64,000 nucleotides of DNA from Cunninghamia lanceolata (Eukaryota > Streptophyta > Pinopsida > Cupressales > Cupressaceae). The stretch spans positions 434,001 through 498,000 of the forward strand of contig BSBN01000843.1 of the NCBI GenBank assembly GCA_027924645.1, written 5' to 3'. The position numbers and the translations under genes were made by a program. Under the pieces are notes generated by a model that was given only the letters and a program-made list of their open reading frames with translations, was not told the origin of the DNA and ran no database searches. Shown in pieces: positions 12,101-21,957 of the stretch (position 1 is its first letter; the number at the start of each line of letters is the position of its first letter).

Positions 12101-13407
12101 GATGGAAGGTTCCACAGGAGTGGCCTCCTGGTGGGGTAGCTAGGGATTATCAAGAGCTTGCTGGGATTCTGTCAGGGCATGTCTGCACTTCTCTTCCTGG
12201 GAGAGATGTGTTGGCTTGGGGTCCTGATCTAAAAGGCAAATTTTGTGTTGCTTCAAGTTATCAAGTTCTTGATAAGCAAATGTTTGGGACCTCGGAGGTC
12301 TTGTGGTGGAAACAGGTTTGGAATAAGTTTTCTTGGCCTAAGTGTAACTTCTTCTCATGGTTAATTGTTCAAGGGAGGTGCCTTACCTGGGAGAATCTCT
12401 GGAAATGTGGATTTCAGGGGCCCTCTATGTGTTATGTGTGGTGGGCATGAGGAGTGCATCCCCATCTCTTCTTTCAGTGTCCCTTTGCAAAAGTTATTTG
12501 GCATTTCTGGTGGAATCTCTAGCATATACAATGTAGACATGCTTCTTCTTTAGAGGACTTTTGGAGGAGTCTAGGGCCTCCCCCTCTAAAGACCTCTTTT
12601 CTCCTCATTGCTTGGATCATTGGCCCCAGTTTGATAATTTGGCATATTTGGTCGGAGTGCAACCGCAAAATTTTTCTAGACAAGAAGCTACTTGTTGGTC
12701 AGCTTTGGTTGAGGATTTTGGAGGGTCTGCAAGAAACTTTGGCTACTAAGTGTGATCTATTTGTCCCTATTGTTTCTGGTGACTATGATGTTGTTAAAGC
12801 CCTGGGTCTCTCTGGGGGTGGACAGAAAAATTTGAGGACAGTTCAGCATGGGTGTGGGAGAGTGAGGGTATGTCGTATTGGTCGTTGGTGTCCTCCCGTT
12901 GTGGGGGAGCTAAAAATCAATATTGATGGATCTTCTAGAGGTAATCCTGGCCATGCTAGAGTTGGTGGCATTGGCAGGGATAGTTTGGGGGTGGTAATAT
13001 CTTTCTTCTCTATATATAGAGGTCAACATACAAATAATCTCATGGGGGCTCTTGCTATTCTTATGGCATTAGAGCATGCTTGTGCCCTTGGCTAGAAGCA
13101 GATTATTTGTGAATCAGATTCTCAGGTAGTCATTGATATGTTGAATAAGAGACATTTTGAGGAGGTGAATTGGCAACTTGTAGTGGTGGCCAAACAAATT
13201 GTTTCTCTGAGCAATGCTTTAGATTCTATTGCTTTTTGTCATGTGCCATGGGAGTGGAATAAGGTGGCGGATGGTTTGGCGAAGTGGGCGTCTAAGCAGA
13301 TGGAGACTTGGAATGTGGATGATTGGGGCAACCTTCCTGGTGATTTGGCCCATGTTCTTGAAGATTGGGTTATGGAGGATATGAAGAGCTTTTTGGGTGT
13401 TACTTAA
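9099..13407 (+). pseudogene. LINE ORF2: endonuclease, reverse transcriptase, zinc-binding region, RNase H
   Basis: The APE-type endonuclease (9099-9790) shows SWNVRGMN, FLQETK with the catalytic glutamate, AGDCNVVV and a final SDH. The RT (10381-11763) shows LRPDGILVEFY, FRPIALCNVVYK, GGFVAGRQIMDG, KLDMAKAYDRVKW with the first catalytic aspartate, and SRGLKQGDPLSPYLFIL. The metal-binding box, normally F-A-D-D, reads FVND. A zinc-binding RT-associated region lies at 12300-12480. RNase H (12900-13395) begins NIDGSSRGNPG and ends NKVADGLAKW; its catalytic glutamate is glycine (TNNLMGAL). A one-base insertion in a T run near 10150 and another frameshift near 12450 break the frame, besides about ten stops. 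ORF2 ends at the TAA of 13405-13407. Confidence 0.92.
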
Positions 13408-13470
13408 TTCTTGATTTTGGTTGTGCCCCTTATGAGTGTTTCTTTCTACTTTGTAATGATTTTCTGATTC

Positions 13471-13500
13471 AATAAAGTTTTTACCCCTTTTAAAAAAAAA
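13471..13500 (+). terminator. LINE polyadenylation signal and poly-A tail
   Basis: AATAAA occurs at 13471-13476, 16 bases before the 9-A tail at 13492-13500, which runs straight into the target duplication. Confidence 0.85.
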
Positions 13501-13516
13501 AATCTAAATTAATTAT
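13501..13516. repeat. LINE target-site duplication, right copy
   Basis: Identical 16-mer to 7267-7282. Confidence 0.95.
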
Positions 13517-15633
13517 CAATTAACTATTAAAATTTCGAAGTTAATGAAAAAGTATAAATAAAAAATAAATATTTAGTTAATCAACAAAACCAAAAATTTA
13601 TCAATTTTATCTAATTACAAAAATAATAAAGAAAGGAAAATTAAATTAATTTAAATACTAATAATAACCAAAATTTGATCATAAAAGAAATAAAGCAAAC
13701 TTTTCTTCTCTTTTATATTTTTTTATCCTTTCTGTTTTAAAGATAATTACATAAGAAGCTACATTAATGAATCTTAAATAATTAAATAAACTAATTGGAA
13801 TTAATTTCTTGAATATATCAACTTATTCTTTTCTAATCAATTTATTAGAATAATAAAGAGAATATTTATTTGAAAATATAAGTAACTATTTAATAAAAAT
13901 TTCTCAATAAAAAAACATCTACAATTTTAAATCTAAAATTAGTTAAAGTAGTTAAATCAAATAAAGCTACATAATTGTTTTGAAATCAATATTCTTTAAA
14001 TTTCATTTATTTACTTAAACTTGTCTATCAATACTATAGAAATAAAATAGTCAATAGTTACAAACTTGAATAATTAATTTTACAACATAGATGCAGCTAT
14101 CTATAATTGGATAAGTTAATTAGTTACCTTGCACACTATGAACCCATAATTTATTAGAAGCATAGTTCAAATATTAAATTACTTGCATATTAATTCTTAA
14201 GTTTAATTTGGAAAATTAATTTATAAATTATCCTATTAAATAATTTTATAGTTTAATTACTTAATAATACAAATAGATGACATAAAAGTAATAATAAGCA
14301 TTGGATAGCCATTTAGTTATTTACTTTACAAAAATCAATTAACAATTTAAATCTCTATGCTCGAGATAAGCATGATTAAATATATCTAATTATTCATCCA
14401 TATTAGAAAACAAAATAATAAAGCAAACATAAACAAATAAATTTAATTACTAATAAAGAAAGTAAATAATTTATTTGTTAAAGAAATAAAACAAGATCTA
14501 TATAAATATAAATAAAATTTTTATTCTTTAATTTTTTTTTTGCCTTAACAAAACATACTTTTTTCTATTTCTACCATATTGATTTTATGAGTCTTCCATT
14601 GTAAAACTATAACTTTCTTAAAACATAATATTTTTCTAGATTTTAAATGTGTTAGAAAGGTAAATATAAGTCTACAAATTTCATCGGTATTTTATCAATA
14701 ATTCTCTTTAATATAATTTTCTAAAAATTATATTAAATCGCATATACAATAATAATCATCAAAACAATGGAACAGATAAACAGTCGATGATTCATACATA
14801 TCTCATAATTGAGAATCTAGGTATAGATGAATTATTGTGAGGATTTACTCAACTACACTACGCATCTTTAGTAAAAATATCAAAGAAACCCAATTTATAA
14901 AATGAAAGTTATTTAAGATACAACAGATTGATTGTTCTCAAAATAGTTTATAACAGCACAGACATATAGTCACAAATAATAAATAAGGTAAATATTTTCC
15001 ATAAATAAATTAAAACAAAAGAATAATCTTTAAAATAAATCAATTATCCTTCAAGAAAGTTATCCATGCATATCCAAAATTAATAATAATAAATTAAATT
15101 AGCAAAAATATTAAAATTAAATAAAATAATAAATAAAATTGACTCAACACTTTTACAACACACACACAAGCTAATATTCTTCAATGCAGAATAGGCTTAG
15201 GATAATAGGTTTGATGCATAAAGATGTTCTTGGAAAGATCTCCAAAATCTATTGCCTTGGCCACCCCTTGCAAAACTCAAATTTTGAATATAGAATGTCT
15301 TCGTAATATAGCCAAAGCAACATTAAAATAAACATAAATTAAAATATTAACTAATTATTTCTCATCACATATTAGTTTGATTTAAACAACATTGATTTTC
15401 ACATTTCAATATAAATATTTAAATTAAATCATCAACTCAATAATATAATTATTCTAACATTCAATTTTCCAAGTCAACAAATCTCTTGTAATCACAAACA
15501 CGAATTAACACATATAAAATGTCCAATCCACATATAATATAATTCCATACTCTTAGCATCAAAATAATAAAATAAAATAATCCTCAAAGTATAAAGTCAT
15601 AAGTGCATACTAAGTATCTATCTATTGTAAAAA

Positions 15634-15862
15634 GGGTGAGCACTACAAATCAGCTCATGTCCTATACTTATTGTTTTAGATTTCTCACAACCACTTGTAG
15701 AATGTGATGCCTTAGGAAAGGGATTTGGAGTTATTATAATGTAAGAGGGGCACCCCATAGCAATTGAGAGTAGGAAGTTGAAAGATTCAGAAAGGGGTTT
15801 CTCTATGTATTATGAGGAGATGTTTGCCATCATGCATGCTTTGGAAAAATCCAAACATAATT
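15634..15862 (+). pseudogene. Ty3 RNase H, N-terminal part
   Basis: In one frame the sequence reads SSCPILIVLDFSQPLVECDA, then KGFGVIIM, a stop, EGHPIAIESRKLKDSERGFS and YYEEMFAIMHALEKSKH. These are the first half of a Ty3-type RNase H: the leading catalytic aspartate sits in ECDA and the glutamate in EEMFAIMHAL. It continues the RT that ends near 6455. The frame degenerates after 15862, where an unrelated 6.1-kb block begins, and the second half of the domain resumes near 22000. Confidence 0.85.
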
Positions 15863-15880
15863 AGCCGATAGGCTATTAGT

Positions 15881-15957
15881 GGGAGCTTTCTGCTCCTGGA
15901 AAAATCAGACGCCGGAATTGTCGGACGCCAGAAAATCGTCTGATACCGGAAGCTCCC
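15881..15957. repeat. Nested inverted repeat (hairpin)
   Basis: GGGAGCTT at 15881-15888 pairs with AAGCTCCC at 15950-15957. Inside it ATCAGACG (15904-15911) pairs with CGTCTGAT (15937-15944). The structure sits about 20 bases from the left edge of the 6.1-kb block and is unusually GC-rich for the region. Confidence 0.6.
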
Positions 15958-16465
15958 CTGAAAATTGTCATCCTGGCTATTAAATCCACCAGTTTTTAGT
16001 TTTTTCGATCGCTGTTTAATCCACCTATTTTTCAGTTTTCCTCGCCTTGATTGCCGTGCACTGAATATTTTTAAAGATGGAAATCTTTCTTAGCACTATA
16101 TTCTTCCACGCAGGGTGAATACCTATTCAGTGAGTATGTAGTGCAAACACAGATGTTAATCAAAATAGAGAGCAGATGTTCAATTCTCCCAATTTTATTA
16201 ATATTACGTGTCCAATGTATTCAGATCTGTGGGAAGTTAACATGATTCTCAGGGGAGTCCTCTACTTGGAGGTTAAGGGTTCAAAATTGACCTGGTACAG
16301 GACTTATGCGCCCAGCTTCATTGTTATGAAATGATTTTTCATATGCAGTGGCACTTCTTCATCACCTGTGTGGCATGCTTTGGGCTATACATGCAAAACT
16401 GTGAAGGGCCAGTGCAGGCTTAGTCGTGTTTGTCATTTGACTGAGTTGGAAAAGCCTGACTCTTT

Positions 16466-16744
16466 ATGAACGTCAGGATTGGATTTCATTCAATATTCTT
16501 TGTAATTGTTCAGGCCCACTTGCTGCATTCTTGTATAGTGATTATTATGTCATTCTGGCCTGTGCAAGGACAGCTACCTAAATTTTCTCTGGAGTTGACT
16601 GCCTCCCTGCTATCCAAGGGTAAGCAGAAAGCATTTGGCTTAATGGTACCTGTCCAGCAAGGTGGGGAGAGACAGGTCAAGGCATATGCAATATATGCAC
16701 AGGCTTCCTTTTTCTATCGTGACTGCCTTCCAAATGCCTGTAGG
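16466..16744 (+). other. Unassigned open frame, possible exon
   Basis: A 95-codon open frame with unusually balanced composition for this window (for example QLPKFSLELTASLLSKGKQK). I recognise no family. It ends at AG-GTTAGT (donor at 16745-16750), which would make a fair splice donor, so it may be an exon of a host gene or of a captured gene. Its phase at that donor does not match the XTH exon at 17875, so the two are probably not consecutive exons. It may also be a chance open frame. Confidence 0.25.
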
Positions 16745-17386
16745 TTAGTATGATTTTTTTTTTGTTTTCAAAAAGCTATCTCATATCATAGATTATCTCC
16801 ACATTTTAACGAAAACATCAATTTTAACAAGAAAAGCCAATTCCTGCTCGGAAAGCATGATTTTTTATATTCTAGAGCCTTCTCAAAATCTCTGAATCTC
16901 TCTTTTCTCTAATTAAAATTCAGTCATTGGAAAGCAAACCTTTTTTGTTACGCATGGCACTGAGAAGTTTTGCAATTGTTGATGAAAAATTAGTTGTTTA
17001 TATTGGATGGCACTAAGAAAATTTGCATGGGTTGTTGAAAAAATTCTGAAACATTAACAAGAGGTAATTCTAAAGAGAAAAGGTGGAACTGTATTGAAGG
17101 TTAACGACACCTTGTTCTGGATGGATTCATGATACAACTACACTATGTCACACACAGATATTACTTATAGGTATGCCAGCAACCGATGTTTTGCTGGCAC
17201 ATGATTTACAGATGTTGGTTTTAACTGTGGTTTGTCTGTTTGCTATTTCCCTCTGTCATTAATGCTTCCCCTATTTTTCTTGTTCTGGAGGGTTTCTGAA
17301 GCCTTTTTGACAACCCCATGACAACATTTCTGGTATCTTTAATTTTTCTCATCTTCTCTATTTCTCCCCATCTTTGCTCCTTTCAT

Positions 17387-17571
17387 GATTTTGAACTGTC
17401 TCTTACAATCTTTGCTCCACTTGATACTGATTAGAGATTGTAGTTTGATTTTGAACTATTTCTTACAATCTTTGCTCCTCTTGATACTGGTTAGAGTTTG
17501 CAGTTGATGATTTTGAACTGTCTCTTACAATCTTAGCTTCTCTTGATACTCATTAGAAGGTTTGCAGTTGA
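17387..17571 (+). repeat. Three-copy tandem repeat, period 60-62 bp
   Basis: Units begin with GATTTTGAACTRTYTCTTAC at 17387, 17447 and 17509 and contain CTTGATACT. They differ by a few substitutions and short indels. No coding frame runs through them. Confidence 0.85.
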
Positions 17572-17874
17572 ATTAGAGAAAGCTAATTAGGAGCTAGAAA
17601 ACTGCATACCATGATTTTTATCTAGTGTCTAGTTTACTGATAAATTCTGGTTGCATAAATGAGTTTCCAGTTTCCAAAATATAATGTAAAGGCCTTTTTT
17701 TTCTTATTTTGATTGAAGGCCTTCTGTGCTAGATCTCATCAATCTAGCTGCAAATAAGAACATTGTTGTTTATTTTGCATAACATACACAGTTGAATCAA
17801 GAAGTTTTTTCCCAAAAAAAATAGGTGACCACTATAATTTATTAGGCTAATATGTTGGTGACATGTTGATAAAG

Positions 17875-17975
17875 GTGTAGGATTTGCTTCCAAAAGCACA
17901 TACCTCTTTGGAAAGGCAAATGTGCAGATCAAGCTTGTTGCAGGGGATTCAGCGGGCACTGTTACAACCTTCTAT
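17875..17975 (+). pseudogene. Isolated exon of a xyloglucan endotransglucosylase/hydrolase (XTH)
   Basis: XTH enzymes cut and rejoin xyloglucan in the plant cell wall. The 101-base exon encodes [20 protein letters not shown] followed by [13 protein letters not shown], the conserved segment just ahead of the catalytic HDEIDFEFLG motif, which would lie in the next exon. It is preceded by an acceptor AG (17873-17874) and followed immediately by a consensus donor GTAAGT (17976-17981), the exon phase being 1 to 0. No stop interrupts it. Neither the signal-peptide exon nor the catalytic exon is visible upstream or downstream, so this is either a captured fragment or one exon of a gene with very long introns. 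Sitting inside a block that interrupts a retrotransposon favours a fragment. Confidence 0.8.
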
Positions 17976-18035
17976 GTAAGTAACCCACATGTCATTTGTT
18001 CTTTCACTTGTGTTACTATTGATTATGTGGATATA

Positions 18036-18240
18036 ATGGATTAAGATTAGGACCTTGATTGGATTTGGCAAGTTGATTTGGATTAGGGATTAAATTAGGA
18101 TAGATTGGGATGATGCCAATGATTAGGAGGTTGGACTAGGATGATTAAGATAAGGTGGATAATTTACACTCGAATGAATATGGATGATTAGAAGGTGATT
18201 AGGGATGGCTTAATGCTTGACCTTGGGCAATTGTAAACAA
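18036..18240 (+). repeat. Degenerate GATTAGG-type simple-sequence region
   Basis: Repeated words such as GATTAGG, GGATTAGG and GGATGAT occur many times in about 200 bases without a strict period. It looks like low-complexity expansion downstream of the XTH exon; no gene is visible. Confidence 0.4.
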
Positions 18241-18306
18241 AAAATCTCACACACAACATGCACAAGTTCTTAAAAGGTTTGAATTTTGGATTAAGTGAAT
18301 GCACAT

Positions 18307-18606
18307 AATTTGGTGGTGGTTTCTCTTGTTGTTTTCATTTATGAATATAATTAGAAGGTTACATGTTTCCCTTAGACTCTTGTATAGTCCATATTTCACA
18401 TGGACTGACATAAAACTGATAGTGATATGGGATATTAAACTTTTATGTTTGTAGAGAATATTATTACTTGTTAATGGATGTTCTTACAAATGGGAAATCC
18501 TCTCTCTCTCAATAACCTTTCCATTTTCCTTTCCTCTCATTATTCCCATTTAATCTTTTGAATCTTCTTTGTGAGCTGGTAAGAATTAGATCAAAATACA
18601 TTCAAT
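18307..18606 (+). repeat. Dispersed direct repeat, copy 1 (about 300 bp)
   Basis: Begins AATTTGGTGGTGGTTTCTCT and ends with GAGCTGGTAAGAATTAGAT. A diverged second copy lies at 20803-21091 in the same orientation. The pair brackets the retroposed gene at 19097-20138. Confidence 0.8.
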
Positions 18607-19077
18607 TCTATTTAATTAAAGAACCATCCTTGTAGCTAAGCATGCTCCAACTTGCAACCATTAGTACCTTAATTTTCACTAGCCTCTTGTTGAACCAACT
18701 CTCATTTGCCACTATGTTATCCTTGTATAACTAAGATTTTGCATCCTTGAGATCATAGGGAGATCATCAAATCTTCCTTCAAGAGAAGAGACGATTATCT
18801 AACTCCTAACTGATGGCCAAACCAAAAGAAATTACTAGTCACCCAGTCATACAATCTGCCATTTGATAGCACTTTTTTATCCAAATCCCTTCCAACTTGC
18901 TTGATGACTAGCAACTTAGGGCATGTGTGGATCCTTTTTCCAATGATAAATTCGATGGTGGCCCACTCAAATAATAATTATCATGTTCTCATTATGTGTA
19001 TTGCCAGAAGTAATCTCACCCGCATGAGCATCTATTTGACCCATGTTGTACGTGATACCCTATAAGCTTAATTTTTA
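18607..19077. other. Non-coding interval
   Basis: No open frame, repeat or RNA gene that I can support. Base composition is ordinary for the block. Confidence 0.5.
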
Positions 19078-19096
19078 AAACATGAAAATATTATTA
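19078..19096. repeat. Retroposon target duplication, left copy
   Basis: AAACATGAAAATATTATTA matches 20139-20157 at 17 of 19 positions by eye. Confidence 0.6.
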
Positions 19097-20138
19097 TTAT
19101 TTTTTTGATAAAAAGGGTGGAAAACACCTAGACATATATTAAAGAAAGCAGAGTACATAGGTAACATAAGAGTTTGCAGCCATTAATGCTGCTTAGATAA
19201 ACCGTTATAGTCTGTAATAAAAAACAACAACAGTGGCTATCTAATAGCCATGAACAAAACTAACTACAGAAACTGAGAATAGGGAAAAACATAAACTAAA
19301 CACAAAAAACCAAAAACATAAACTGAACACAAAAAACCAACCGCCAACCCTAACAAGCATTTAAACAAGAGTATAAACAAAAACATACTATCATCTTAAA
19401 CATAGGAGACTAAAAAACCTTCCCTCCCATCTCACTGCCTTGGTTGTTCTTGCACGAGTGCTGCAAAGACTAGCACGATCGATTCCTCCAAATCCTCTTG
19501 CCCATCCATTTTGTCACCTCCTCTCTGTCTAAAGACACTCTTGGAAGATGAGGAGCCCAATCCGGTGCATGCGTCCTCAAGAATCTTATCGAAATAAATG
19601 CAACCCTGCATCCCCCCCTCATGGCCTTTGTGATTGTATGACTATGACCGAGCAAAGCCCTGTCTAGGCTACTTATGTAGTCACATGAAAGGCCTCATTG
19701 TATTTCCTTGTAGACACACTCCATCGCTTGCGAGGTTCTCAACATCTAGATGAGAAATAAACCACCCACCATTACCTCCCCTTTGAGCGGATCACATTCC
19801 TGAAAAGCCAAATTCCATCTATCCAAGTTGTACAAGTAGTTGAAGACCAGGGCTATGGTGATTGCATGGACAAAGTGGTTGTCTTGGACTAAGTCCATTA
19901 TGTTCAAAAGGAAAGTATAGATGACATCCGACCAATGCATCTTCCTCTGCTACACTCCATCCAGCCACCTTTGGCTGCAGATAATTCTAATTACAAATTG
20001 GGCCAAGGTGCAGTTGATGTGAAAAATTTGATTAAGATCTGGGATCCTAACCCATTCTTGGATTTCTGCTTCCCATGGCATCGCTGGAAATAGTAGGCAT
20101 GTATTAGTCTTATCGTCCTCCATCGGGACCTACAAGAG
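19097..20138 (-). mobile_element. Retroposed gene with poly-A tail and target duplication
   Basis: About 1.04 kb lies between imperfect 19-bp direct repeats. On the minus strand it ends in a run of seven A (19100-19106) preceded by CCACCCTTTTTATC, a 3' end similar to that of the LINE at 7283-13500. The 5' end sits only 15 bases before an ATG. Inside is one reading frame of 238 codons. This is the anatomy of an mRNA copied back by LINE machinery, or of a short LINE-dependent retroposon. The 3' untranslated part has a 26-bp internal duplication around 19288-19340. Confidence 0.65.
19410..20123 (-). pseudogene. Unrecognised retroposed reading frame, 238 codons with four internal stops
   Basis: From the ATG at 20121-20123 (MEDDKTNTCLLFPAMPWEAE) a single frame continues to the TAG at 19410-19412 without a frameshift, interrupted by four stops, three TAG and one TGA. 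Readable segments include HWSDVIYTFLLNIMDLVQDN, ALVFNYLYNLDRWNLAFQEC and PRVSLDREEVTKWMGKRIW. I recognise no domain; there is no RT or endonuclease signature. The lack of introns, tail and duplication fit a processed pseudogene. The uninterrupted frame indicates it was coding when it moved. Confidence 0.6.
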
Positions 20139-20157
20139 AAACATGAACAAATTATTA
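20139..20157. repeat. Retroposon target duplication, right copy
   Basis: AAACATGAACAAATTATTA, paired with 19078-19096. Confidence 0.6.
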
Positions 20158-20802
20158 CGACCAAGTTTTAATGTAAAACTAGGTCCAATTGAATTTCAAA
20201 TAAAAATGTATTTATGAATAACTATTTATTTTTCTAGCTATATAGAACCCTTTAAGCAACAATGTGGACATCCTTGGAATTGTGGGAAGATAAACAAAGA
20301 TAGCTAAAAATTTAATGAGCACACGATTAGTGTTATCTCAAATGATCATAAATCCAAAGAAGGGTGGTTGTATTGATGTTATGATTGATCTAATGTCTTT
20401 GCCAAGGGTGCAAATCCAAAAAACAATCATGTGACATAATGGATTTGGTTGGTCCTTTGCTAATTGTGGTGATGGGTTCAAAATCTAAAATGCCCCAAAA
20501 TTTAATTATTTAGAAAATCTACAATTAATGTAATTTATGATCTATTTTTTGGTAAGAGAAGTTAGTTAGAAGCTAGAAGTTTAGACTATAGGAATTCTAA
20601 GTAGAGTTTGGGAGAAAGAGCATGGCAGTCTAGACTACAAGAATTATAAGTAGGCTAAAGTAGATAGAGGGAAGGCATTGTATTGGGTCTTTTCATTTGT
20701 AAGCAATAGATATTGTAAATCATGTTCATGTTCTTTGTAAACATACTTCTTTGGGCTTTATGGATATTTGTTTATGAATTCATTGGTTGTCATTTCCAAA
20801 AG
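20158..20802. other. Non-coding interval
   Basis: AT-rich, with no coding frame, structured repeat or RNA gene that I can support. Confidence 0.5.
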
Positions 20803-21091
20803 TAATTTGGTGATGGTTTCTCTTGTTGTTTTCATTTGTAAATATGATCATAAGGTGACATGTTTCCTTTAGCCTCTTTCATAGTTTATATCATATGTTG
20901 AAATAAAAATGATAATGGTATGGACTATTGATCTTATGTTTGAAAGGAATAGTATTACTTGTCAATGCTTTTTCTTGGAAATGGAAAAAGCACTATCTCT
21001 CAATACCTTTTCCATTTCCTTCCTCTAATTCTTCCTCTTAAATATTTTGCATTTTTTGTGAGATGGTAAGAATTGGATTAAACTACCTTCA
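20803..21091 (+). repeat. Dispersed direct repeat, copy 2
   Basis: Begins TAATTTGGTGATGGTTTCTC and parallels 18307-18606 with many substitutions and small gaps, including the shared CTTTTCCATTTCC-type stretch and the final GGTAAGAATT. Confidence 0.8.
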
Positions 21092-21957
21092 TTTGTCATA
21101 AAATGAAACTACCAATGGTTTGTGTGAAATAATTAATCAAACATACCCTATGGGCCTCAATCCTCCCAAACTAAAAATTTAAAACTGTGTGCCTCTAAAA
21201 CCTAAGAGAAGATTTTGTTGGAACACATTGTATGTATAGAGCCAGAAAATAAAAAATACTTTATTAGTACCTTCGCGGATGTATGTTTGCTTGAGTATTT
21301 CTATCAAATAGGAAAGGGTCACAAAAATCCAAAAGATTAAGCAAGTGGAATTTAGGAGTATCTAGATTATTTTTGGACATAGATATTTCATGTTTACTCA
21401 AAATATTTCAGAGATGCTAGGTTAAAATTTTTTTCACCAAAATAGGGTTGCTCACCTCTAATTTGTATGTTGCCCTCATTAGTTTCAATGTGGCACAGGA
21501 AGGCAATTTTAAAAATGATCAAATTAATAGAATAGACATGGTACCTCACATTCCTCTTATTTTGCTACATTTATTTAGTTAATTCGTCACACTAACTCCA
21601 CCATTTTATTATTGTAAATTAATATGGTATTCACAGGTTTTAACTCCAAAGGTGCAAATAGGTGGTGAACTACGAAGAAGTTCCGCTAAATATTATTGTA
21701 GTACATCAAAAGTCAGCACTGATTTTTAGTTGTATGATAGCAATCAACACAGAATTGAAGACCATCTTGTGTTCAACGTTTTGGGTACTCTATCTAAATA
21801 ATAATTTCATTTGTTTACAGTGGCTTATTTTCGTGTGTTTACTAGAAGATACTACTGTAGACCTATTGAAAAATATTCATCGATTTAACATCAATAGTTT
21901 AGTGTATGCTGTTAGTTTACAAGTTGTATGTATACATAAATTCCTATCGGCTATTCT
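21092..21957. other. Non-coding interval
   Basis: Contains a 109-codon open frame at 21662-21991 of hydrophobic composition that I regard as chance. Nothing else recognisable. Confidence 0.45.

Larger units (their letters stand above)
7283..13500 (+). mobile_element. Plant L1-type LINE with RNase H, apparently full length (6218 bp)
   Basis: A non-LTR retrotransposon bounded by a perfect 16-bp target-site duplication and ending in a 9-A tail after a CCCC-TTTT run. It carries two open reading frames in the L1 order: a nucleic-acid-binding ORF1 and an ORF2 with endonuclease, reverse transcriptase and RNase H. The insert is visibly richer in GC than the AT-rich DNA around it. Because the 5' end lies at the duplication and about 370 bases of leader precede ORF1, the copy looks full length. 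It is dead: ORF1 and ORF2 carry many in-frame stops, mostly TAG, at least two frameshifts and altered catalytic residues. Confidence 0.9.
6461..15633. other. AT-rich non-coding insertion block (excluding the LINE at 7283-13500)
   Basis: About 2.95 kb of strikingly AT-rich DNA (6461-7282 and 13501-15633) separates two adjoining parts of a Ty3 polyprotein. It holds no open frame of note, no recognisable terminal inverted repeats and no LTR. The polyprotein frame resumes with no residue clearly missing, which argues for insertion. A LINE later inserted into it. Candidate termini are TAATCCACCC on the left and GTGAGCACTACAAATC on the right, but neither matches a transposon class I know. Its origin is unresolved; it could be a degraded non-autonomous element or an organellar or intronic fragment. 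Confidence 0.5.

Noticed and set aside
16255..16330. Possible tRNA-derived SINE (GGGTTCAAAATTGACC resembles a B box)
   Set aside because: No A box at the proper distance, no tail and no duplication.
16466..17975. Joining the 95-codon frame to the XTH exon as consecutive exons
   Set aside because: Intron phases do not agree and the first frame lacks XTH N-terminal features.
18036..18240. Interstitial telomere-type array
   Set aside because: Words are GATTAGG-like and irregular, not tandem TTTAGGG.
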